Shown in pieces: positions 16,093 through 24,732 of a DNA stretch of 64,000 nt (within the stretch, counting starts at the first letter, position 1; each line of letters opens with the position of its first letter). The stretch is taken from NCBI GenBank assembly GCA_963848045.1, contig CAWKCC010000003.1, forward strand, positions 372,001 to 436,000, read 5' to 3'. Source of the stretch: CAVUAT01 sp963848045 (lineage in GTDB: Bacteria > Actinomycetota > Thermoleophilia > Solirubrobacterales > 70-9). A model generated the notes under the pieces. That model was not told where the DNA came from. It searched no databases and saw nothing but the letters and a program-made list of their open reading frames with translations. A program made the translations under genes and the position numbers.

Positions 16093-17847
16093 ATGGGATT
16101 CCTCGAGCCCTCACCGCCTCCGTTCGACCTCGACGAGTGGAAGCGAAAGCCTCACTTGACGCGGCTGAAGCCGCTGGTCCAGGACTGGGGCCTGAACGGG
16201 TTCGGCTCGCCGAGCGTTGTCTATCTGCTCTACGCCGTGAAGCTCGTCGTCTACCTGCTGGGCGCCTTCCTGGTCATCTCGCTGACACCGGGCCTCGGCG
16301 GGCTCGGGGACATCGGGGATTGGTGGACCCAGCCGATCGTCTTCCAGAAGCTCGCCGTCTGGACGCTTCTCTGGGAGATCCTCGGCCTTGGGGCCGGTTC
16401 GATGCCGCTCAGCTTCCGCTTCAAGCCTCCGATCGGCGGGCCGCTCTACTGGCTTCGCCCCGGCACGATCCGGCTGCCGCCGTGGCCGGAAAGGGTGCCA
16501 CTCACCAAGGGGTCGCGGCGCGCGCCGGTCGATGTCCTGCTCTACGGTGGCGTGCTGATCTGCGGGATTTACCTGCTTGCGGTCTCCGGTGAGGCCGCGG
16601 CGGGCACCGCGGCCGGGAAGCTGCCGCCGGAGGGCATAGCGGCGCTGCTGATCCTGCTCGGGCTGCTGGGCCTGCGCGACAAGGTCTCCTTCCTCGGCGC
16701 CCGCCCGGAGATCTACGGGACGATGCTCGCCGTCGGCCTCTTCCCGATCGACCAGTGGATCGTCGCCTGGCAGTTCATCTTCGTGTTCATCTGGTGGGGC
16801 GCCGCGTCCTCGAAGCTGAACCGCCACTTCCCCTTCGTGGTCTCGACGATGATCAGCAACGCGCCCTGGACCCGCTCGGAGAAGCTGAGGCGCCGGTTGT
16901 GGCGCGACTACCCCGAGGACATGAGGCCGTCCAGGCTCTCCGCCTCGATCGCCCACTTCGGCACCGTGCAGGAGTTCGGGTGGCCGCTGCTTCTGCTCAC
17001 CGTGGACAACGACACGATCCGGACGATCGCGATCGTCGGGATGGTCGTCTTCCACCTCAACATCACCTCGATGTTCCCGCTGGCGGTGCCGCTTGAGTGG
17101 AACCTGTTCATGATCTTCGGGACCCTGTTCCTGTTCGGGCACTACGGCGACGTGCCCCTGTCGTCGCTCGACGACCCGCTGCTGATCGCGATGATCGCGA
17201 TCGTCTGCGTGGGGCTGCCGGTGCTCGGCAACCTGCGCCCGGACAAGATCTCCTTCCTGCCCTCGATGCGCTACTACGCCGGCAACTGGGCCACCACGCA
17301 GTGGCTGTTCCGCAAGGGGAGCGGGGCGGAGGAGAGCCTGGACTCCCGGATCGAGAAGCCGGCGCGGATCATCACCGACCAGGTGGCGGAGATCTACGAC
17401 GCCGAGACGGCCGAGTACCTGCTCAACAGGGGCCTCGCCTTCCGCGCCATGCATTCGCATGGCAGGGCCCTCAACGCGCTGCTTCCCTACGCCGTCGATG
17501 ACGTCGAGGCCTACGACGCGCGCGAGGGGGAGTTGATCTCGAACGTCGTCAACGGCTGGAACTTCGGTGACGGCCACTTCCACGGCCCGCAACTGCTCGA
17601 CGCGGTCCAGGAGCGCTGCGGCTTCGAGCCCGGCCAGGTGCGGGTGATCACGCTCGAGTCCGAGCCCGTCGGCGGGGGCCGCCAGCAGTACCGCATCTAC
17701 GACGCCGCCGCGGGGCTGATCGGGGAGGGCTCGGTGGCCGTGGCCGACATGGTGAGCAGGCAGCCCTGGCTCGACGATTCGTCGGAGTTCCCGGTCGAGG
17801 TGGTCAAGGGGAGCAAGGGCTCGGTGGAGCCCGCCGCGATCGCGTGA
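16093..17847 (+). CDS. DUF3556 family multi-pass membrane protein
   Basis: 584 aa. The opening MGFLEPSPPPFDLDEWKR followed by 'PLVQDWGLNGFGSP' is characteristic of actinobacterial DUF3556 proteins. About 9-10 hydrophobic segments up to residue ~400, then a soluble C-terminal region. Function unknown; mycobacterial relatives occur near lipid and carotenoid-type genes. Its TGA overlaps the GTG of the FAD oxidoreductase gene (17844-17847), suggesting they work together. A TAGGGT hexamer lies 12 nt before the ATG. Confidence 0.82.
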   Translation: MGFLEPSPPPFDLDEWKRKPHLTRLKPLVQDWGLNGFGSPSVVYLLYAVKLVVYLLGAFLVISLTPGLGGLGDIGDWWTQPIVFQKLAVWTLLWEILGLGAGSMPLSFRFKPPIGGPLYWLRPGTIRLPPWPERVPLTKGSRRAPVDVLLYGGVLICGIYLLAVSGEAAAGTAAGKLPPEGIAALLILLGLLGLRDKVSFLGARPEIYGTMLAVGLFPIDQWIVAWQFIFVFIWWGAASSKLNRHFPFVVSTMISNAPWTRSEKLRRRLWRDYPEDMRPSRLSASIAHFGTVQEFGWPLLLLTVDNDTIRTIAIVGMVVFHLNITSMFPLAVPLEWNLFMIFGTLFLFGHYGDVPLSSLDDPLLIAMIAIVCVGLPVLGNLRPDKISFLPSMRYYAGNWATTQWLFRKGSGAEESLDSRIEKPARIITDQVAEIYDAETAEYLLNRGLAFRAMHSHGRALNALLPYAVDDVEAYDAREGELISNVVNGWNFGDGHFHGPQLLDAVQERCGFEPGQVRVITLESEPVGGGRQQYRIYDAAAGLIGEGSVAVADMVSRQPWLDDSSEFPVEVVKGSKGSVEPAAIA

Positions 17848-19262
17848 GCGACGCGGTCGTCGTCGGCTCGGGCCCCAACGGCTTGGCCTGCGCGGTCGCC
17901 CTCGCAGGAGAGGGGGTGGGGGTCACGGTGCTGGAGGCTGCCGAGACGATCGGCGGCGGAACCCGCACCAGCGAGCTCACGGATCCGGGGCTCCTGCACG
18001 ATCACTGCTCGGCCGTGCACCCGATGGCCGTCGGCTCTCCCTTCCTGCGCTCGCTGGGGCTCGAGCGCTACGGGCTCGAGTGGCGCTGGCCCGAGGTCGA
18101 CCTCGCGCACCCGCTCGACGACGGCAGCGCAGGCGTCATGGTCCGCTCGATCGCCGACACGGCTGCGGGCCTGGGCCCCGACGGCGACGCCTGGCGTCGC
18201 CTCTTCGCTTCCTCGGCGGAGCACTTCGACGCCCTCAACGACGACCTCTTCCGCCCGATACTCCACCTGCCGAGCCACCCGATCCGGCTCGCCCGCTTCG
18301 GCCTGCCGGCGGCGGCGCCGGCGACGGTGCTCGCGCGGGCCTGGAGGACACCGCAGGCGCGGGCTCTGTTCGGCGGGGTCGCGGCGCACGCGCTCGCCCC
18401 GCTGAGCCGGCCGATGAGCTCCGCGGTCGGGACGGCGCTGGTCTGCGCCTGCCACGCCTATGGCTGGCCCGTGGCGCGGGGCGGCTCGCGCTCGATCACC
18501 GACGCGCTCGCCGCGGTGCTGCTCGAGCGCGGGGGCGCGATCGAGACCGGCGTCCGGGTGCGCTCGCTGGAGGAGCTGCCGCCGGCCGACGCCGTCGTGC
18601 TCGATCTGGCGCCGGGCGCGGTCGCGGAGATCGCCGGCGACCGCCTGCCTCGCCGGGTCGCGCGCGCCTACCGCCGCTACCGCCACGGGCCGGGGGCCTT
18701 CAAGGTCGACCTCGCGGTCGAGGGCGGGGTGCCCTGGGCCAACGAGGCCGCCCGCCGCGCCGGGACCGTCCACGTGATCGGTCCGTTCGAGGAGCTGGTC
18801 GCCGCGGAGAGGGATATCAACCGGGGCCGGATGCCCGCGCGCCCGTTCGTGCTCGTCGCCCAGCAGTACCTCGCCGACCCCGAGCGCTCCGCGGGCGACC
18901 TGCATCCGGTCTGGGCCTACGCGCACGTGCCCAACGGCTTCGACGGCGACGCCGAAGGGGCGCTGATCGGACAGCTCGAGCGCTTCGCTCCCGGCCTGCG
19001 CGAGCGGATCGTCGCCACCGCCGTGAGGCCGACCATGGAGTTCCCCGTCTACAACGCCAACTACGTCGGTGGGGACATCATCACGGGGGCCAACACCCCG
19101 TATCAGACCCTGATCCGCCCTCGGCTCGCGCTCGACCCCTACGCGACCGGCATCCCCGGGGTGTTCATCTGCTCGGCGGCGACTCCGCCGGGCGCCGGCG
19201 TGCACGGGATGAACGGCTTCAACGCCGCCCGCTCGGCGCTGCGCCGGCTGCGCGGGAGCTGA
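17844..19262 (+). CDS. FAD-dependent oxidoreductase, phytoene desaturase/CrtI-like
   Basis: 472 aa. N-terminal Rossmann dinucleotide motif (VVVGSGPNGLACAVALAGEG) followed by LEAAETIGGGTRTSEL, typical of the phytoene dehydrogenase superfamily. The C-terminal FAD loop is present (PGVFICSAATPPGAGVHGMN). The substrate is not deducible; no phytoene synthase or other carotenoid gene is nearby. GTG start overlaps the DUF3556 stop. Confidence 0.88.
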   Translation: MSDAVVVGSGPNGLACAVALAGEGVGVTVLEAAETIGGGTRTSELTDPGLLHDHCSAVHPMAVGSPFLRSLGLERYGLEWRWPEVDLAHPLDDGSAGVMVRSIADTAAGLGPDGDAWRRLFASSAEHFDALNDDLFRPILHLPSHPIRLARFGLPAAAPATVLARAWRTPQARALFGGVAAHALAPLSRPMSSAVGTALVCACHAYGWPVARGGSRSITDALAAVLLERGGAIETGVRVRSLEELPPADAVVLDLAPGAVAEIAGDRLPRRVARAYRRYRHGPGAFKVDLAVEGGVPWANEAARRAGTVHVIGPFEELVAAERDINRGRMPARPFVLVAQQYLADPERSAGDLHPVWAYAHVPNGFDGDAEGALIGQLERFAPGLRERIVATAVRPTMEFPVYNANYVGGDIITGANTPYQTLIRPRLALDPYATGIPGVFICSAATPPGAGVHGMNGFNAARSALRRLRGS

Positions 19263-19292
19263 TCCGGCGAGGGGGCCGCGGAACGGCGCCCA

Positions 19293-19298
19293 TAGGAT
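19293..19298 (+). promoter_or_regulatory. Putative -10 element, 6 nt before ATC start of sulfatase gene
   Basis: TAGGAT, then 6 nt (TGCGCG), then ATC at 19305. If +1 falls 6-7 nt after the hexamer, the mRNA begins with AUC. Confidence 0.4.
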
Positions 19299-19304
19299 TG
19301 CGCG

Positions 19305-21041
19305 ATCAGCAGGCCGCCCAACATCCTGCTGCTGATCACAGACCAGCAGCGCTACCCGCAGCACTGGCCCGATCAGGCGAACTGGCTGCGGCAGCTGATG
19401 CCGAACGACACCGCGCTTGCCGACACCGGGCTCAGCTTCGAGCGCGCCATCTGCAACACGGCGATGTGCTCTCCGAGCCGCGCCACGCTGCTGAGCGGGC
19501 TCTACCCGGCCCAGCACGGCGTCACCCTGACCCTGACCGGTGACGAGCTCAAGCCCGATCTCCGCCACACCCCCGCGGTGGTCTCGACCTTCGCCGACAT
19601 CCTGCGCCGGCCCGGCGCCCCGCGCGGCCGCGCGGTTCGCCAGTTCACCCGCGGCGCCCTGCGGCTGGGCCCGAGGTCCGGTGGCGAGCCGGTGCTGCCG
19701 CCCGAGCTGCCCAATCTCGCGCGCCTGCTGGGCGGCGCCGGCTACCACGTCGCCTATCGCGGCAAGTGGCACCTGACCCACCCCGAGGGGACCGGCCCGC
19801 TGCTGAACGGATGGACGCAGGGCGACTCGGAGCGCATCGCGCGCGATTACGGCTTCCTCGGCTGGGTGCCGCCGGACGCGGGCGAGAACGCCAAGGCCGA
19901 GCACTTCGGGGGCGGCAACGCGGGCACCCTGGGACGCGGCTGGGACGAGGTCTACACGCGCGAGGTCGAGGAGTTCCTGGGCCAGGCCGAGCTGCCCGAG
20001 CCCTTCTGCCTGGTCGTCTCGCTGGTCAACCCCCACGACGTGCTCGGCTACCCGGCGCAGTATGAGAACGGCGGCTACCGCGACCGGGACTTTCGCGACC
20101 TCCAGGTCGGCTTGCCGCCGACGATCGACGAGGATCTCTCCGACAAGCCGACCGTCCACACCCTGATGCGGATGGGAATGACCGCCTACATGGGGCCGCT
20201 GCGCGACGAGCGGGCGAAGCTCGACTACGTCAACTTCTACGCGCACCTGCACCGGGTCGTGGACGAGAAGATCGGCCGGGTGCTGGGGGCGCTCGGCGAC
20301 GCCGCCGACCCGGCCTCGCTGCGTTCGCGCACGGTGATCGTGCGCTGCGCCGACCACGGCGAGATGGGCCTCTCCCATGGCGGCCTGCGCCAGAAGATGT
20401 TCAACGTATACGAGGAGACCCTGCGGGTGCCGCTGGTCGTCTCCAACCCGGTGCTGTTCCCGCGTCCGGCCCGCACCGAGGCGCTCGCCTCCCTGGTGGA
20501 CGTGCTGCCGACCGCGCTGACGCTGGCGGGGATGGACGCGGGGGCCGGGGCTGGGAGCGAGCCCATCGGGCGCGACGACGACGGGGCAGGAGCCCCGCGC
20601 CCACCCGGGCTGCGGGGCCGCGACCTGGCGCCGGTGCTGGCGGAGCACGCCGCGCCGGAGCGCGAGGCGCTGGAGCGCTGCGAGGCCGACCTGGACGGGA
20701 TCGTGCGCCATCCCGGCCCGGCGCCCTCCGTCCAGGATGCCGTCCACTTCACCTACGACGACCATCAGGCCGCGACCGCGATGCAGAATGTCCCGGGCCA
20801 GCCCAACCGGATCCGCGCGGTGCGGACCGCCCGGCACAAGTACGCCTTCTACTTCGACCCCGAGGGCAAGCGGCCGACCGAGTACGAGCTCTACGACCTC
20901 GAGCGCGACCCCAACGAGGCCACCAACCTCGTCAACCGCTCGAGCGGCGAGGCGCGCGACGCGGCCCACGCGTCGCTTCGCGCGGAGCTCGGTGAGCGGC
21001 TCGACGGGTTGATGGCAGAGCACGGCACCGCTCCTCGGTGA
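19305..21041 (+). CDS. Sulfatase/phosphodiesterase family hydrolase; apparent ATC start
   Basis: 578 aa from ATC 19305. The essential metal-binding strand (RPPNILLLITDQQR) begins three codons later, while an in-frame TAG at 19293 closes the frame and the first ATG (19398) would delete that strand. Core motifs: MCSPSRATLLSG (C-S-P-S-R formylglycine site), YRGKWHL, VNPHDV, RCADHGEMG and the C-terminal YELYDLERDPNEATNL. No signal peptide, unlike the other two sulfatases here, so probably cytoplasmic. Its TGA overlaps the next GTG (21038-21041). Confidence 0.85.
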   Translation: MSRPPNILLLITDQQRYPQHWPDQANWLRQLMPNDTALADTGLSFERAICNTAMCSPSRATLLSGLYPAQHGVTLTLTGDELKPDLRHTPAVVSTFADILRRPGAPRGRAVRQFTRGALRLGPRSGGEPVLPPELPNLARLLGGAGYHVAYRGKWHLTHPEGTGPLLNGWTQGDSERIARDYGFLGWVPPDAGENAKAEHFGGGNAGTLGRGWDEVYTREVEEFLGQAELPEPFCLVVSLVNPHDVLGYPAQYENGGYRDRDFRDLQVGLPPTIDEDLSDKPTVHTLMRMGMTAYMGPLRDERAKLDYVNFYAHLHRVVDEKIGRVLGALGDAADPASLRSRTVIVRCADHGEMGLSHGGLRQKMFNVYEETLRVPLVVSNPVLFPRPARTEALASLVDVLPTALTLAGMDAGAGAGSEPIGRDDDGAGAPRPPGLRGRDLAPVLAEHAAPEREALERCEADLDGIVRHPGPAPSVQDAVHFTYDDHQAATAMQNVPGQPNRIRAVRTARHKYAFYFDPEGKRPTEYELYDLERDPNEATNLVNRSSGEARDAAHASLRAELGERLDGLMAEHGTAPR

Positions 21042-21451
21042 ACCCGCGCGGCTCTGCGACGATGCCGCAGGTGACTCGGGGACACGCGCCCTTCGCGATC
21101 TCCAACCGCACCGTGAACCCGGTGGTCAAGGGGCTGCTGCGCTCGCCCCTGCACGGGGTCGCAAGCGGCAGCCTGCTTTTGATCACGGTCACGGGGCGTC
21201 GCAGCGGCCGTGAGTACACCTTCCCCACCGGCTATCGCGAGCAGGGAGACCGGGTCCTGATCACCGTCGGCTGGCCCGGGCGCAAGCGCTGGTGGCGGAA
21301 CCTGACCGAGCCCACCCCGGTGCGGGTGCGCCTGCGAGGCGACGAGCGCACCGGGACCGCGTTCGCCCGCGGCGACGAGCGCAGCGGCGTCACGGTCGAG
21401 ATCGACCTCGATCCGCCGGCAGACCGCCCGGAGTTGGATACTCCCGCCTGA
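21038..21451 (+). CDS. Deazaflavin (F420)-dependent nitroreductase-family protein
   Basis: 137 aa, short split-beta-barrel flavin/F420 reductase-like protein (Ddn/FGD-type nitroreductase family): NPVVKGLLRSPLH, LLLITVTGRRSGREYTFPTG, VGWPGRKRWWRNL. The family reduces diverse substrates with F420H2; the substrate here is unknown. GTG start overlaps the sulfatase stop, and its TGA overlaps the next ATG by one base. Confidence 0.8.
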   Translation: MNPRGSATMPQVTRGHAPFAISNRTVNPVVKGLLRSPLHGVASGSLLLITVTGRRSGREYTFPTGYREQGDRVLITVGWPGRKRWWRNLTEPTPVRVRLRGDERTGTAFARGDERSGVTVEIDLDPPADRPELDTPA

Positions 21452-21996
21452 TGGCCCGCGGCCTCTTGATCATCGACATCCAGCGCGACTACTTCCCGGG
21501 CGGGGCCTACCCCCTGATCGGCCCCGAGCAGGCCGCCGCCGCCGCACGGCGGGTGCTGGAGCACTTTCGTGACAGTGGCGAGCCCGTGATCCATCTCAAG
21601 CACGTCTGGGACGAGCCGGAGGCGAGCTTCATGCGGCCCGGCACGGAGGGGGTCGAGATCCATGCCTCGGTTGCGCCGGCCGAGGGCGAGCCGGTGATCG
21701 AGAAGGGCTCGCCCAACGGCTTCATGGAGACCGCGCTGGAGCAGGAGCTGCGCTCGCGCGAGATCGGCGAGTTGGTGGTCGCGGGGATGATGAGCAGCAT
21801 GTGCGTGGACGCGACCGTGCGAGCCGCGGTCGACCTCGGGTTCACGGCCACGGTCGTGCACGACGCGTGCGCTGCACCCGACCTCGAGTTCGGCGGCGAG
21901 GAGCTGCCGGGGGCCACGGTGCACGCTGCGTTCATGGCGGCGCTTGCCGACGGCTACGCGGGCGTGCTCAGCTCCGGGCAGCTGTTGGCCGCCTGA
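21451..21996 (+). CDS. Isochorismatase-like cysteine hydrolase
   Basis: 181 aa. Catalytic triad visible: Asp in LLIIDIQRDYFPGG, Lys in VIEKGSPNGF, and Cys in AGMMSSMCVDATVRAA. Typical of nicotinamidase/isochorismatase/N-carbamoyl hydrolases; which amide or ester is cleaved is not clear. Last gene of the coupled run from 16093. Confidence 0.88.
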   Translation: MARGLLIIDIQRDYFPGGAYPLIGPEQAAAAARRVLEHFRDSGEPVIHLKHVWDEPEASFMRPGTEGVEIHASVAPAEGEPVIEKGSPNGFMETALEQELRSREIGELVVAGMMSSMCVDATVRAAVDLGFTATVVHDACAAPDLEFGGEELPGATVHAAFMAALADGYAGVLSSGQLLAA

Positions 21997-22027
21997 ACGT
22001 CGCGGGAGCGGCCGGGCCGGCGTCCTG

Positions 22028-22516
22028 CTAGTCGACCAGCGCCTGCACCAGGTAGCTGCGCTCGCCCTTGGGCGTCTCGATCCGAACCGAGCTGCCGACC
22101 TCGGTGTCGCGCAGCGCCTGGCCCACCGGTGACTCCGCCGACAGCCTTCCCTGCTTGAGGTCGGCCTCGGTGGCGCCGACCAGCTTCCAGGTGTTGACCT
22201 TGCCGGTCTGCTCGTCGAGCACCTTCGCCGTGCGCCCGAAGGCGAACGCATCGCCGCCCGAACCCGCCTCGGCCTCGACGACCACGGCGTTGCGAAGCCT
22301 CGCTCGAAGCCGCTTGATCCGCGTCTCCAAGTGCGCCTGGTCCTCCTTGGCGATGTGGTAGTCGGCGTTCTCCTTGAGGTCGCCCAGCTCGCGGGCGGCC
22401 TTGATCCGCGCCGCCATCTCTGTGCGGCCCGGGCCCTCGAGCTGCTCGACCTCCGCCCGCAGCGCCGCGAGGCCCTCGGCAGTGATCGATTCGCGGTTTC
22501 CGGAAGAGTCGCCGAT
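22028..22516 (-). CDS. greA: Transcription elongation factor GreA
   Basis: 162 aa from ATC 22514-22516, close to the normal GreA length of ~158. N-terminal coiled-coil domain with SITAEGLAALRAEVEQLEG, AARELGDLKENADYHIAKED at the tip, and a C-terminal FKBP-like domain (SPVGQALRDTEVGSSVRIET). It rescues backtracked RNA polymerase. No ATG/GTG/TTG exists near the expected N-terminus; GTG 22588 or ATG 22645 would add 24-43 atypical residues and overlap the divergent gene. CAGGGT lies 6 nt before the ATC. Confidence 0.87.
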   Translation of the reverse strand: MGDSSGNRESITAEGLAALRAEVEQLEGPGRTEMAARIKAARELGDLKENADYHIAKEDQAHLETRIKRLRARLRNAVVVEAEAGSGGDAFAFGRTAKVLDEQTGKVNTWKLVGATEADLKQGRLSAESPVGQALRDTEVGSSVRIETPKGERSYLVQALVD

Positions 22517-22556
22517 CCGACCACCCTGGCAGATCCGCTCGGCGGGCGATTGCGCG

Positions 22557-24332
22557 ATGATGTCGGTGATGGAATCGGCACAGGCCACGAAGGGCGACGA
22601 GGCAACCGCCGCGGGCAATGGTTCGCTGCTCTTCAACCCCCACACCTACGAGGCGGCCGGCCTCGACGCCGAGTCGCGGCGCATCCTGCTGGCGACGATC
22701 GAGTTCTTCGAGTCCCGCGGCAAGCGGGCGCTGAAGCAGAACGACCACGACCGCACCTGGTACGCGGACTTCCTCGAGTTCGTGAAGCGCGAAGGCGTTT
22801 TCGCGACCCTGCTGACGCCCGAGGCGGAGGGGGGCGACGATTCCGAGAAGCGCTGGGACACGACCCGGATCTGCGCCTTCAACGAGATCACCGGCTTCTA
22901 CGGGCTCGCCTATTGGTACACGTGGCAGGTCTCGATCCTGGGCCTCGGCCCCGTCTGGCAGAGCGACAACGCGCGGGCCCGCGCCCGCGCGGCCGAGTTG
23001 CTGGACGAGGGCTCGATCTTCGCCTTCGGCCTCTCCGAGCGCGAGCACGGCGCCGACATCTACTCGACCGACATGCTCTTGCGGCCCGAGGGGGAGGGGT
23101 TCAGGGCCAGCGGCGGCAAGTACTACATCGGCAATGGCAACCTCGCCGGCATGGTCTCGGTCTTCGGCCGTCGCACCGATATCGAGGGGCCCGACGGGTA
23201 CGTCTTCTTCGCGGTCGACAGCCAGCACCCGAGCTACGAGCTGGTCCAGAACGTCGTCAACGCGCAGATGTACGTCAGCGAGTTCCGTCTCGAGGACTAT
23301 CCGGTGCGCCCCGAGGACGTCCTGCACAGCGGCCCGGCCGCCTTCGAGGCGGCGCTCAACACCGTCAACATCGGCAAGTTCAACCTCGGCTTCGCCTCGA
23401 TCGGGATCTGCGAGCACGCCTTCCACGAGGCGATCACCCACGCGCACAACCGCGTGCTCTACGGCAAGCGCGTGACCGAGTTCCCGCACGTGCGCCAGGG
23501 CTTCGTGGACGCCTTTTCGCGCCTGGTGGCGATGAAGCTGTTCGGCGAGCGCGCCATCGACTACTTCCGCTCGGCCGGGCCGGAGGACCGCCGCTACCTG
23601 CTCTACAACCCGATCACCAAGATGAAGGTGACCACCGAGGGGGAGAGGGTTGTCGATGAGCTCTGGGACATCATCGCCGCCAAGGGGTTCGAGAAGGACG
23701 GCTACTTCGAGATGGCCGCGCGCGACATTCGCGGCCTGCCCAAGCTGGAGGGCACCGTGCACGTGAACATGGGCCTGGTCCTCAAGTTCATGCCGGGCTT
23801 CTTCTTCAACCACGCCGCCTACGCGGATGTCCCGATCCGGCGTGAGCCAGGCGACGACGAGTTCCTCTTCAACCAGGGCTCGACCAGGGGCCTGAGCAAG
23901 ATCCCCTTTCACGACTGGCGACCCGCATACGAGCGATTCTCCTCGGTGCCGAACGTGGCCCGCTTCACCGAGCAGGCCGAGGGAGTGCAGAGGCTGCTGG
24001 AGACGGCGCCGCCCGGCGAGGAGCAGCAGCGCGACCTCGACTTCCTGCTGACGCTCGGCGAGCTCTTCACCCTGGTCGCCTACGGGCAGCTGATCCTCGA
24101 GCAGGCGGCGCTGACCGATCTCGACCTCGACGTCGTCGACCAGATCTTCGACACGTTCATTCGTGACTTCTCCTCGTACGCGATCGAGCTGCACGGCAAG
24201 GCATCCTCGACGCAGGGCCAGCAGGAGTGGGCGCTGGAGCAGGTGCGCAAGCCCGTCGTCGACCCCGAGCGCTTCGAGCGCGTCTTCTCGCGGGTCGAGG
24301 CGCTCTCGGGCGCCTACGAGATGCGCCCCTAG
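22557..24332 (+). CDS. Acyl-CoA dehydrogenase/oxidase family protein
   Basis: About 591 aa (587 if ATG 22569 is used). FAD-binding middle domain: FAFGLSEREHGADIYSTDM and ASGGKYYIGNGNLAGMVSVF; helical C-terminal domain with NTVNIGKFNLGFASIGICEHAF, then an extended C-terminus. It would oxidise an acyl-CoA, passing electrons to ETF or oxygen. No ETF or other beta-oxidation gene is adjacent. Divergent from greA with only about 40 nt between them. Confidence 0.87.
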   Translation: MMSVMESAQATKGDEATAAGNGSLLFNPHTYEAAGLDAESRRILLATIEFFESRGKRALKQNDHDRTWYADFLEFVKREGVFATLLTPEAEGGDDSEKRWDTTRICAFNEITGFYGLAYWYTWQVSILGLGPVWQSDNARARARAAELLDEGSIFAFGLSEREHGADIYSTDMLLRPEGEGFRASGGKYYIGNGNLAGMVSVFGRRTDIEGPDGYVFFAVDSQHPSYELVQNVVNAQMYVSEFRLEDYPVRPEDVLHSGPAAFEAALNTVNIGKFNLGFASIGICEHAFHEAITHAHNRVLYGKRVTEFPHVRQGFVDAFSRLVAMKLFGERAIDYFRSAGPEDRRYLLYNPITKMKVTTEGERVVDELWDIIAAKGFEKDGYFEMAARDIRGLPKLEGTVHVNMGLVLKFMPGFFFNHAAYADVPIRREPGDDEFLFNQGSTRGLSKIPFHDWRPAYERFSSVPNVARFTEQAEGVQRLLETAPPGEEQQRDLDFLLTLGELFTLVAYGQLILEQAALTDLDLDVVDQIFDTFIRDFSSYAIELHGKASSTQGQQEWALEQVRKPVVDPERFERVFSRVEALSGAYEMRP

Positions 24333-24679
24333 CCGGCCGGCTCGGTCTCGGCCGAAGCGAGCGCCAGCGCGAATGGGTTGCCCTCGGAGTCGCGGCAGAC
24401 CGCCCAGCGCTCCCCGGGGTGTATTACCGAGCCGCCCAGCGACGCGACCCGGTCCATCGCTGCGCCCAGGTCGGGGACGCTGAAGTAGGGCAGCGAGGCC
24501 GTGTCACCGGGGCCGGGACCTCGCTCGTGCACCCCGAGGCGCAGCCCGTCACGCTCGGCCTCCCAGCCTGCTCCCGCGGCGGGCGGCCGCGGCTGCAGGT
24601 CCGCGCCCACGACACCGTGCCAGAAACGACGGGCGCGCTCGGCGTCATCGGCCGGGAACTCGATCAACGGTGAGGGCAT
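24329..24679 (-). CDS. VOC family protein
   Basis: 116 aa single VOC module: PLIEFPADDAERARRFWHG, then PYFSVPDLGAAMDRV and CRDSEGNPFALA. Its stop overlaps the end of the convergent acyl-CoA dehydrogenase gene by 4 nt. ATG 24677-24679 follows a CATACT hexamer by 6 nt. Confidence 0.78.
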   Translation of the reverse strand: MPSPLIEFPADDAERARRFWHGVVGADLQPRPPAAGAGWEAERDGLRLGVHERGPGPGDTASLPYFSVPDLGAAMDRVASLGGSVIHPGERWAVCRDSEGNPFALALASAETEPAG

Positions 24680-24732
24680 TCGGCCAGTATGGCGGGGCGT
24701 GTGAGTCGGGCGGGCGTCGGTGCCCGACCGCC

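Noticed and set aside
17697..21023. 1108-aa open frame on the minus strand
   Set aside because: Exact antisense of the FAD oxidoreductase and sulfatase genes, whose motifs are intact; a GC-rich shadow frame.
21954..24194. 746-aa minus-strand open frame
   Set aside because: Shadow of the acyl-CoA dehydrogenase gene; no motifs of its own.
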